NCBI GenBank assembly: GCA_910577795.1
Contig: CAJTNW010000019.1
Span: forward strand, 5,441 to 28,470
Direction of reading: 5' to 3'
DNA length: 23,030 bases
DNA from: an uncultured Christensenella sp.
Lineage (GTDB): Bacteria > Bacillota > Clostridia > Christensenellales > UBA3700
In this document: piece after piece, positions 16,649-23,030 of the stretch
Layout: every line of letters starts with the position of its first letter
Numbering within the stretch: position 1 is the stretch's first letter
Made by a program: the position numbers and the translations under genes
The notes under the pieces: model-generated
Told to the model about the DNA's origin: nothing
What the model saw: only the letters and a program-made list of their open reading frames with translations
Databases searched by the model: none

Positions 16649-17974
16649 ATGAATTATAGAAAAAGTATGATGCCTAATCTTGATGGTGAATTGGTTATAG
16701 GTGGTGTAAAAGCAAGCGATTTAAAAAACAAATTTGGCACTCCATTGTATGTTATGGATGTGGAATTTATAAAGTCTGTTTGCCTTGCTTTTAAAAATAC
16801 TATTATTAAAAATTATGGTGGTTTTGGTGGAGTTGCTTTTGCATCTAAAGCATTTAGTTGCAAAGCGATTTATGCTATTATGAAATCACTTGATATGAAT
16901 ATTGACGTTGTGTCTAAAGGTGAAATTTATACTGCAATAAATAGTGATTTTGATATTTCAAAAGCATATTTTCATGGTAATAACAAACTTGTATCTGAAC
17001 TTGAATATGCTGTAGATAACAATATTGGCGTTGTTGTAATAGATAATTTAGAAGAAATTGAAATTTTAAATGAAATATGTGCAAAAAAAGGTGTTGTACA
17101 AAAGGTAAATATTCGTACTAATCCGGGTGTTGAGGCACATACTCACTCATATATTCAAACTGCAAAAATAGACTCAAAATTTGGTTTTTCTATTGAAAAT
17201 GGCGATGCAATGGAGGCTATTTTAAATATTTTAAAGTACAAAAATTTGATTTTGAATGGTGTTAATTGTCATATTGGTTCTCAAATATTTGATAGCAATG
17301 CGTTTAGACTTGCTGTTGATGTTATGACAGATTTTATTTTGGAAATTGATAGACAAACTGGCTATCAAGTACCAGAATTAAATATGGGTGGTGGATTTGG
17401 TGTTCATTATACAGAAAATGACCCTAAATTTACTTTAGAGGACTATTGCAATTATATTAATATAATCATTATGGCAATAAATGATGCAATTGCTACAAAA
17501 GGTATACACAAACCAAAACTTATGCTTGAACCGGGTCGTTCAATTGTTGGAGAGGCAGGTGTTACTTTGTACTCTGTTGGCAATATAAGAGATATTAAAG
17601 GTATTAAAAAATACGTATGTATTGATGGTGGTATGTTTGATAATATAAGACCAGCACTATATCAAGCAGAGTATGAGGCTGTAATTGCAACAAAATGCAA
17701 TGCTGAGCCAGAAGAAGTAGTATCAATTGCTGGTAAATGTTGTGAAAGTGGTGATATTATAATTGATAAAATAAAATTGCCAAAAGCAAAAAGAGGGGAT
17801 ATAATCGCAGTATTTACTACTGGTGCTTACGGATATAGTATGGCAAGTAATTATAACCGAAATCCTATTCCACCAGTTGTTATGGTAGAAAGCGGAAAGG
17901 CTGATTATGCAATAAAACCTCAAACTTTTGATGATATTGTAAGAAATGATAATATTCCTGAATTTTTAAAGTAA
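16649..17974 (+). CDS. lysA: Diaminopimelate decarboxylase
   Basis: PLP enzyme for the last step of lysine synthesis, meso-diaminopimelate to L-lysine plus CO2. 441 aa, normal. The Schiff-base lysine is K67 in FASKAFS; then HGNNK, NCHIGSQ, the phosphate-binding GGGFGVHY, EPGRSIVGEAG, the dimer-partner active-site Cys in CCESGDII, and GAYGYSMASNYN near the C-terminus. ATG 16649 follows AAAGGA. It heads a run into the M50 protease (27-base gap) and scpAB, an arrangement known from Firmicutes, so it may be the first gene of a long operon. Ornithine/arginine decarboxylase relatives share the fold, but the CESGD and GAYG motifs favour LysA. Confidence 0.94.
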   Translation: MNYRKSMMPNLDGELVIGGVKASDLKNKFGTPLYVMDVEFIKSVCLAFKNTIIKNYGGFGGVAFASKAFSCKAIYAIMKSLDMNIDVVSKGEIYTAINSDFDISKAYFHGNNKLVSELEYAVDNNIGVVVIDNLEEIEILNEICAKKGVVQKVNIRTNPGVEAHTHSYIQTAKIDSKFGFSIENGDAMEAILNILKYKNLILNGVNCHIGSQIFDSNAFRLAVDVMTDFILEIDRQTGYQVPELNMGGGFGVHYTENDPKFTLEDYCNYINIIIMAINDAIATKGIHKPKLMLEPGRSIVGEAGVTLYSVGNIRDIKGIKKYVCIDGGMFDNIRPALYQAEYEAVIATKCNAEPEEVVSIAGKCCESGDIIIDKIKLPKAKRGDIIAVFTTGAYGYSMASNYNRNPIPPVVMVESGKADYAIKPQTFDDIVRNDNIPEFLK

Positions 17975-18001
17975 GATTACAAATTGTAATTATGGAGTAA
18001 T

Positions 18002-18727
18002 ATGATAAATATTTTATTTGACCAATCTTTAACAATGCAAAACAAGTTTATAATTATTGTTGCATTTTTATTTGCAATGGTAATTGCTTTTACTATGCAT
18101 GAATATGCGCATGGCATTGTTGCGTATTGGAATGGTGACAACACAGCAAAAAGTATGGGCAGGCTTACTTTAAATCCATTAAAACACATGGATTTTTTAG
18201 GTACATTATTGCTTATATTTGTTGGTTTTGGTTGGGCAAAGCCTGTTCCTATTAATCCAAATAATTTTGACAAGCCAAGAAGAGGAATTTTTACTGTATC
18301 AATTGCTGGTGTAACTATGAATTTGATAGTAGCAATTATTAATTTTATTTTGCTACTAATTGCTGGCAGTATTGCAAATGCTGTTGGTGTAACAACAAAT
18401 ATTGGTTATATTTTTTATAATTTATTCTTTTATTTCTTTTTGTATGGTATAGTAATTAATCTAACATTAATGGCTTTCAATTTACTACCAATTTTTCCAC
18501 TAGACGGATTTCATGTTTTAGAAACTTTTACTAAATATGACAATAAATATTGCGTATTTATGAGACGATATGGTAGTTTAGTTTTGTTTGCCTTATTAAT
18601 TATAAGCAATTTAGCATCAAGATTTGGTGGTATATTTGTTTACTTTGATATTATTGGATTATTTATTGATACTATAGTGGGCGGTATCCAGTCATTAATG
18701 ATGTTGATTTTTGGTTTAATTGTTTAA
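18002..18727 (+). CDS. Site-2-type (M50) intramembrane metalloprotease
   Basis: Zinc protease embedded in the membrane, of the short M50B (YwhC-like) group without a PDZ domain. 241 aa with about five or six hydrophobic segments. The zinc site is HEYAHG (residues 33-38, in the first membrane helix) plus FNLLPIFPLDG near the end; the family's GFGWAKPVPINP segment lies between. ATG 18002 follows GGAG. Its location between lysA and scpA is conserved in clostridia, though the substrate is unknown. The 27-base gap before it contains only a small palindrome. Confidence 0.9.
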   Translation: MINILFDQSLTMQNKFIIIVAFLFAMVIAFTMHEYAHGIVAYWNGDNTAKSMGRLTLNPLKHMDFLGTLLLIFVGFGWAKPVPINPNNFDKPRRGIFTVSIAGVTMNLIVAIINFILLLIAGSIANAVGVTTNIGYIFYNLFFYFFLYGIVINLTLMAFNLLPIFPLDGFHVLETFTKYDNKYCVFMRRYGSLVLFALLIISNLASRFGGIFVYFDIIGLFIDTIVGGIQSLMMLIFGLIV

Positions 18728-18754
18728 TGGTATATTAAATATAAAGTAGGTTGT

Positions 18755-19600
18755 ATGGAAAATAATAGTAGTTTAAATTTTGATAGTCATGCAAGTTCTC
18801 AATTTATCTTTCACTTAGATGATTTTGATGGACCGATAGAACTTCTTGTCCATTTAGTAAAAATAAATGGTCTTGACATTTTTACTTTTAAAATAAGTGA
18901 TATTACAGACCAATATCTTGCAATTGTTGATACTATTGATACTACAGACTTAGATAGTGCAACAGACTTTTTGGTTATGGCAGCAACTTTGCTGGAAATA
19001 AAGGCACGTTCGTTATTACCACGTGAAGAGGAAGATGCCGAAGTAGAAGAGGACGTACTTACTGAAGAGGAAGAAACTATCAGAAGAATGATAGAGTATA
19101 AATTGTTAAAAGAAAAAGCAGAGATTATTAAGGAAAATGAAACTTTAAATAGATTTTATAGAGAGCCTGTATTTAGTGATAAAGATGCAAGAGTTACAAT
19201 AAAAGGTTTTAATCTTGAAAAATTAATGGAAGCCTATGCTAAAGTTTTGTTTAACTTTACAAAAGAAGAAGAGATAGTTGACGTAAAACAAATACATAGA
19301 GACGAGTATACTGTTGCAAGACAATTAAATTTTTTAGTAAATGAGTTGGTTGATAAAAAAGAGATAAGTTTTTTTAGTATTTTTGACGATGTAGTAACTA
19401 AATCAGAAGTAATAAATACCTTTTTAGCACTTTTACAACTTGTTAGCAAGCAGTTTGCTTGTATAAAACAAACAGAAACAGATGGGGACATAATGATAGG
19501 TATTAATAGCGAATGTGACCCTGAAACTTATGATTATACTGTTTTAGCAATGGCAACCGAGGAGGATAATTTTGATGGAAAATCTGACACAAATTCTTGA
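18755..19600 (+). CDS. scpA: Segregation and condensation protein A (kleisin)
   Basis: Kleisin bridge of the SMC-ScpAB condensin; its N-terminus binds the SMC neck and its C-terminal winged helix the SMC head, while ScpB dimers sit in the middle. 281 aa. Family N-terminal motif FDGPIELLVHLVKINGLDIF, then DLDSATDFLVMAATLLEIKARSLL; acidic linker EEEDAEVEEDVLTEEEE; C-terminal winged-helix region ending near NSECDPETYDYT. An unusual ~18-residue Asn/Ser-rich stretch precedes the conserved start. ATG 18755 has a weak GTAGG site. It overlaps scpB by 26 bases. Confidence 0.93.
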   Translation: MENNSSLNFDSHASSQFIFHLDDFDGPIELLVHLVKINGLDIFTFKISDITDQYLAIVDTIDTTDLDSATDFLVMAATLLEIKARSLLPREEEDAEVEEDVLTEEEETIRRMIEYKLLKEKAEIIKENETLNRFYREPVFSDKDARVTIKGFNLEKLMEAYAKVLFNFTKEEEIVDVKQIHRDEYTVARQLNFLVNELVDKKEISFFSIFDDVVTKSEVINTFLALLQLVSKQFACIKQTETDGDIMIGINSECDPETYDYTVLAMATEEDNFDGKSDTNS

Positions 19601-20321
19601 GGCAATATTATTTGCATCTGGTACAAGCAAAAAAAAGTCGGATATTTTAGCACTTTTGCCAAATGTAACTAAATCTCAGTTTGATAAATCTATAGATAAA
19701 TTAAAAGAAAAATATTCTGGTACAAGCGGTATATTATTGCTTGATTTTAATGGTAAATTGCAGTTTTCAACAAATACTGAATATGGTGAGATAGTAGCGG
19801 AAATTCTTACTCCGCTTAAAGAAAAAGAATTATCTAAAACTCTACTTGAAGTGCTTGCAATTATTGCATACAAACAACCAATAACAAGGGTGGAATTGGA
19901 AAAAATAAAATCATCTTCTGCAGATTATGCAATTGGTTTGTTATTAAAAGTTAATTTAATTGAAGTTGTTGGTAGAAAAGATGCAGTAGGTAGACCTGTT
20001 TTGTATGGTACTACTGACGAATTTTTAAAGAAATTCCAACTATCTGATATATCCGAACTTCCTGATTATCAAGCAGTGCTTGACAAATTGGAAGAACTTG
20101 GAGTATTTAATAAATCTCAAGTTCAACTTTATCGTGATATTGAAATTAGTGACGAACAAATTGACAATAATTATGACGATACAAACGAAAAATTAAGACT
20201 TGAAAAATTAAAGAATATTGAGCGAGCATTGGACGATGCAAGTATTATTGAAGATATGCTAAACAGTGACGAAGAATTACCAGATTATTTAGATGGCGAA
20301 AATTATGATATTATTGAATAG
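19575..20321 (+). CDS. scpB: Segregation and condensation protein B
   Basis: ScpB dimer binds the ScpA linker and stabilises SMC loading. 248 aa, with two winged-helix domains (about residues 1-85 and 90-165; LEVLAIIAYKQPITRVELEKI is the typical second-domain start, GRPVLYGTTDEFLKKF its end), then an acidic C-terminal tail of ~60 residues rich in Asp and Glu. ATG 19575 is used in preference to TTG 19572; both lie after GAGGAGG at the end of scpA. The 26-base overlap points to coupled translation and equal output of the two subunits. Confidence 0.93.
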   Translation: MENLTQILEAILFASGTSKKKSDILALLPNVTKSQFDKSIDKLKEKYSGTSGILLLDFNGKLQFSTNTEYGEIVAEILTPLKEKELSKTLLEVLAIIAYKQPITRVELEKIKSSSADYAIGLLLKVNLIEVVGRKDAVGRPVLYGTTDEFLKKFQLSDISELPDYQAVLDKLEELGVFNKSQVQLYRDIEISDEQIDNNYDDTNEKLRLEKLKNIERALDDASIIEDMLNSDEELPDYLDGENYDIIE

Positions 20322-20377
20322 TTTTAATAATTCGCTATTTTAATAACTAAAATATATTTGTATAAAATAGTATTTAT

Positions 20378-20426
20378 AATACACACTAATTGTATGATTA
20401 CATTACTTTTAGTGTGTATTTTTTTT
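20378..20426 (+). terminator. Intrinsic terminator after scpB, overlapping the start of the next gene
   Basis: Perfect 12-bp stem AATACACACTAA (20378-20389) with TTAGTGTGTATT (20409-20420), 19-base loop, and eight T (20419-20426). The candidate ATG of the next gene (20394) lies in the loop, and the right arm and T run encode its first hydrophobic residues. It may end the scpAB message or attenuate the downstream genes. Confidence 0.7.
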
Positions 20427-20912
20427 GGAATAAATGTGCGTGTTTATCTTAATTTTCAAAATATGCAGGCTGTAGCAGAGGTTATATTGCCGTTTAATTT
20501 AAGTGTGATTTCTTTAAGGCTAAACTTGCATAATCAAACTTTATATTACAACATAAATAAAGGAAAAGTAAGACAAATATCAATAAATAAAAGTGATAAT
20601 AAAGCCAAAAAACAATTTAAACCTATTAGAATTGATAAAGTAAGTTATTCGTTGGTAGTAGGTAGTAACGATGACTGCTTAAAAGGACTTTATATTTCAA
20701 ATATTATAGATTATCTAAGTGGAATAATTGCAGATTTTTCAAAAAAATATATTCAAATAAATAAACTAGAAAAAGTTGTTATTCCTAATTTTAATATAAA
20801 CGAAACAAAATTAGTAGTTAATGTTGTAATTGGAAAAGGAATAATTGATATTATAAAAAATATTTTTGCAAAAAAAGAAAAAAATAATTATGAGGTAAAA
20901 TATGCAAATTGA
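20394..20912 (+). CDS. DUF2953-like (YtfI-like) membrane-anchored protein
   Basis: 172 aa from ATG 20394; the frame extends to a TTG at 20358. No candidate start has a proper ribosome binding site, so the start is uncertain; 20394 gives the short N-terminal hydrophobic anchor (ITLLLVCIFFGINV) expected for the family, followed by a beta-rich region (RVYLNF, VILPFNLSVISLRLNL) and a C-terminal hydrophobic helix (GKGIIDIIKNIFAK). The family call rests mainly on this layout and on position directly before ytfJ, where ytfI/DUF2953 genes occur; similarity is weak. It overlaps ytfJ by 11 bases. An intrinsic-terminator hairpin covers its first codons. Confidence 0.6.
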   Translation: MITLLLVCIFFGINVRVYLNFQNMQAVAEVILPFNLSVISLRLNLHNQTLYYNINKGKVRQISINKSDNKAKKQFKPIRIDKVSYSLVVGSNDDCLKGLYISNIIDYLSGIIADFSKKYIQINKLEKVVIPNFNINETKLVVNVVIGKGIIDIIKNIFAKKEKNNYEVKYAN

Positions 20913-21252
20913 TAAATTAATTGAAGGCACTATAGAAAATTTAAAAAGTGTTGTAGATAGTAATAATATAGTAGGAAAACCAATTGTTAATGGTGATTTA
21001 GTAGTTGTACCAATATCAAAAATTACATTTGGCTTTGTTGTTGGTGGCGGTGAATATGGAAGTGTATATGACAGCGCGCACGAATTACCACACGCAAATG
21101 CAAGTGGAGCGGGTGTTAATATGCAACCAATAGGTTTTTTAGTTAGTGATAAAAATCAAGTAAAGTTTGTAAGTGTGGAAGAATGTAAAGGAGAAAGTAA
21201 ATGGTCGGATTTAATAACAGCAGGATTCAAACTGATAAAAGACAAAAAATGA
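20902..21252 (+). CDS. ytfJ: Sporulation-associated protein YtfJ/GerW family
   Basis: 116 aa, typical for the family. Conserved pattern: VGKPIVNGDLVVVPISKITFGFVVGGGEY, a Gly/Ala-rich stretch (ANASGAGVN) and QPIGFLVS, then VKFVSVEE. In Bacillus the family member is made in the forespore and is needed for normal germination; homologues also occur in some non-sporulating lineages, so sporulation is only suggested. ATG 20902 follows GAGGT inside the end of the preceding gene. Its last 52 bases overlap the carboxypeptidase gene in another frame. Confidence 0.88.
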   Translation: MQIDKLIEGTIENLKSVVDSNNIVGKPIVNGDLVVVPISKITFGFVVGGGEYGSVYDSAHELPHANASGAGVNMQPIGFLVSDKNQVKFVSVEECKGESKWSDLITAGFKLIKDKK

Positions 21253-22370
21253 TATTAGTATCTATCATTTTAAGTATTAGTGTTCTATTACTTGCCAGTA
21301 TATTTGTAAGTTTTTATAAGCCAGTTATAATGAATACAAATTACAATATAACTAATCAAAATGCTAATGATATTTTAACGAACTCAGATAATCAAGTGAA
21401 TAAAGCAGCAAATTCTTCTTATGCAGTTATGGAAGGTGGTAGAAATATTATGTTACATTATCAAAATGCAACAACACAACTACCAATGGCATCAACTACT
21501 AAGATTATGACAGCATACATTGCATGTATTAGTGGCAAACTTAATGACACAGTAACTATTCCTAAAGTAGCAGTTGGTGTTGAAGGTTCAAGTGTATATT
21601 TAAAGGAAGGCGAAAAATACAAATTAATAGATTTAGTATACGGGTTAATGTTAAGGTCTGGTAATGATGCTGCAGAGGCAATAGCATGGTATTTAGGTGG
21701 TGGTATAGAAGGCTTTGCAAAAATTATGAATGAGCAAGTAAAAATGATGGGATTAAAAAACACTAATTTTGTAAATCCACATGGCTTACATGATGATAAT
21801 CATTATACTAGTGCGTATGACTTAGCCTACATTACTTGTGAAGCCTTAAAAAATAGCGATTTTAAAAAGATTTGTAGTACTAAATCATACAAATTTAAAG
21901 TAATTGATGGCGAAAATAAATGTTATGTTAATAAAAACAAACTTCTTAATTTGTATGATGACTGTATAGGAGTAAAAACTGGATATACCAAAAAAGCAGG
22001 CAGGTGTTTGGTATCTGCTGCAGAAAGAAATGGAGTTACAATAGTAAGTGTGGTATTAAATCAGTATGATATGTGGAATTTAAGTATGTCTAACTTAAAC
22101 AGAGGTTTTGAGCAAACAAAAGGTATTTTAATTGCAAAAGGTGGCGAAAGTTTTGCAAAAATCAAAACTCAAAATGGTCAGGTTTTAGATTTAGGTTTTG
22201 AAAAGGACATTTATTATTCCGCACTAAAAAATGAAAAAATCAATATAACTTACGATATAAATATTAATAATAATTTGCCCGAAAATGTAAAAAAAGGTGA
22301 AATTATTGGAGAAATTAAATTTTTTAATGATAAACACTTGATTTTTACGCAAAAAATCTATACTATTTAA
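21201..22370 (+). CDS. dacF: D-alanyl-D-alanine carboxypeptidase (DacF-type, PBP5 family)
   Basis: Removes the terminal D-Ala from peptidoglycan stem peptides outside the membrane. 389 aa. N-terminal signal/anchor segment (KMILVSIILSISVLLLASIF), catalytic S98-T-T-K101 (SxxK), S153-G-N155 (SxN) and K259-T-G261 (KTG), followed by a PBP5-type C-terminal beta domain. ATG 21201 is chosen for its strong AAAGGAG (21187-21193); it overlaps ytfJ by 52 bases. An alternative ATG at 21249, overlapping the ytfJ stop as ATGA, would begin right at the hydrophobic segment but has only a weak site. No C-terminal amphipathic anchor is obvious, so the N-terminal segment may stay as anchor. Confidence 0.92.
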   Translation: MVGFNNSRIQTDKRQKMILVSIILSISVLLLASIFVSFYKPVIMNTNYNITNQNANDILTNSDNQVNKAANSSYAVMEGGRNIMLHYQNATTQLPMASTTKIMTAYIACISGKLNDTVTIPKVAVGVEGSSVYLKEGEKYKLIDLVYGLMLRSGNDAAEAIAWYLGGGIEGFAKIMNEQVKMMGLKNTNFVNPHGLHDDNHYTSAYDLAYITCEALKNSDFKKICSTKSYKFKVIDGENKCYVNKNKLLNLYDDCIGVKTGYTKKAGRCLVSAAERNGVTIVSVVLNQYDMWNLSMSNLNRGFEQTKGILIAKGGESFAKIKTQNGQVLDLGFEKDIYYSALKNEKINITYDININNNLPENVKKGEIIGEIKFFNDKHLIFTQKIYTI

Positions 22371-22402
22371 TAGTAGTGATTAATTAATTTTAATTTACTG
22401 TT

Positions 22403-22450
22403 AATAGTTTATAGGTAAATTGCCTATTTACTATTTTGTGTAAAACACAA
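22403..22450 (+). promoter_or_regulatory. Two adjacent hairpins in the dacF-rluB gap
   Basis: First: AATAGT (22403-22408) and ATAGG (22411-22415) pair with CCTAT (22423-22427) and ACTATT (22430-22435), with a symmetric TT/TT internal loop. Second: TTGTGT (22436-22441), AAA loop, ACACAA (22445-22450), ending five bases before the rluB AGGAG. The first could be a weak terminator (only four T follow); the second could affect rluB initiation. Confidence 0.4.
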
Positions 22451-22464
22451 TTATAGGAGAAAAT

Positions 22465-23030
22465 ATGGCAAGATTAGAACGTTTAAACAAATATTTAGCA
22501 GAGTGTGGTGTAGCCTCAAGGCGAGGTGCTGACCAGATTATTAGCGATGGTAGAGTTAAAATTAATGGTAAAGTTGTTCAAGAATTGGGGGCTAAAGTAA
22601 ACATTTATAACGACACTGTTGCTGTTGACGATATTATTTGCAAGCCTGTAACAAAAAGTGTTGTGATAATGTTTAATAAACCTAAAGGTTGCGTTACAAC
22701 TAAAAATGACGAAAAAGGCAGAAAAACTGTTTTTGATTATATTGATATAACATCACCAAGATTATTTCCAATTGGTAGACTGGACTATGACTCTGAAGGG
22801 TTATTGTTACTTACAAATGACGGGGATTTATCTAATAAAATTACTCACCCTAGTTTTGAGATAACAAAAACTTATTTAGTAAAAGTTAAAGGCGAGATGC
22901 CAGAGCATAAACTAGCGCAACTACGAAAAGGTGTTATGGTTGATGGTAGTTTAACTAAAAGGTCTAAGGTTAAACTTTTGGAATATAAAGATGGTATTTC
23001 AAGGTTAGAAGTAACTATTAGCGAAGGAAG
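22465..23030 (+). CDS. rluB: 23S rRNA pseudouridine synthase RluB, 5' part (3' end outside window)
   Basis: RsuA/RluB-family enzyme that isomerises uridine in 23S rRNA (RluB acts near position 2605 in E. coli numbering). 188 codons are visible and the frame is open to the window end. N-terminal S4 RNA-binding domain (RLNKYLAECGVASRRGADQII, about residues 3-60), then the catalytic domain with FNKPKGCVTT and the catalytic Asp D107 in GRLDYDSEGLLLLTNDG, and ITKTYLVKVKG. ATG 22465 follows AGGAG (22455-22459). Proximity to scpAB is usual in Firmicutes and favours RluB over the related RsuA. Confidence 0.92.
   Translation, partial: MARLERLNKYLAECGVASRRGADQIISDGRVKINGKVVQELGAKVNIYNDTVAVDDIICKPVTKSVVIMFNKPKGCVTTKNDEKGRKTVFDYIDITSPRLFPIGRLDYDSEGLLLLTNDGDLSNKITHPSFEITKTYLVKVKGEMPEHKLAQLRKGVMVDGSLTKRSKVKLLEYKDGISRLEVTISEG

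Noticed and set aside
17976..17990. Small palindrome ATTACAA-A-TTGTAAT between lysA and the M50 gene
   Set aside because: Short, A+T-rich and without promoter or T run nearby; not distinguishable from chance.
19572..19574. TTG start for scpB, three bases before the ATG
   Set aside because: ATG 19575 is the stronger codon and still has acceptable spacing to AGGAGG; the difference is one residue.
1..23030. CRISPR arrays, tRNA or rRNA genes, insertion sequences, prophage or defence genes
   Set aside because: I looked for direct-repeat arrays, RNA gene signatures and transposase or integrase motifs and found none.

Overview
The window is about 23 kb of very A+T-rich bacterial chromosome from a Firmicute, most likely an uncultured low-GC clostridial lineage. 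The evidence is a dgt-dnaG-rpoD macromolecular-synthesis block running into trmK, a Nif3/DUF34 gene and a zinc-ribbon coiled-coil gene; smc-ftsY; a lysA / M50 protease / scpA-scpB / DUF2953-like / ytfJ / dacF / rluB run; strong AGGAG-type ribosome binding sites; and occasional TTG and GTG starts. Nearly everything is on the + strand. Both ends cut genes: citrate synthase at the left and rluB at the right. I see no rRNA, tRNA, CRISPR array, transposase, phage gene or attachment site.

Layout. 1-894: 3' part of citrate synthase. 914-8690: a CorC/CNNM-type membrane protein and dgt, then dnaG, rpoD, trmK, Nif3-like and zinc-ribbon genes, tightly packed with short gaps or overlaps and closed by a strong terminator at 8773-8820. 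8980-9646: a divergent pair of small Asn/Met-rich proteins with facing promoters. 9690-14442: smc and ftsY with their own promoter and terminator; smc carries an apparent one-base deletion inside its Walker A codons. 14443-16497: a 380-base regulatory region with two related long palindromes around a sigma-A promoter, then an NCS2/AzgA-type purine permease and its terminator. 16556-23030: lysA, an M50 site-2-type protease, scpA, scpB, a DUF2953-like membrane protein, ytfJ/gerW, a D-Ala-D-Ala carboxypeptidase and rluB.

How the genes fit together. Most are housekeeping genes for replication initiation (DnaG), vegetative transcription (RpoD), chromosome organisation (SMC with ScpA and ScpB, all three condensin parts within about 10.5 kb), membrane protein targeting (FtsY), peptidoglycan supply and trimming (LysA, DacF), and tRNA/rRNA modification (TrmK, RluB). 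YtfJ, the DUF2953-like protein and the DacF-type carboxypeptidase suggest, without proving, a spore-forming ancestry.

The less ordinary parts are: (1) the paired GTATAC-centred palindromes, which differ by matched changes in both arms, at the purine permease promoter; (2) the divergent small-protein pair, whose facing promoters resemble the mother-cell sigma-K pattern; (3) the smc frameshift at the P-loop; and (4) an intrinsic-terminator hairpin that doubles as the first codons of the DUF2953-like gene. No self-contained new multi-gene system is evident. Items 1 and 2 are the best candidates for something undescribed.
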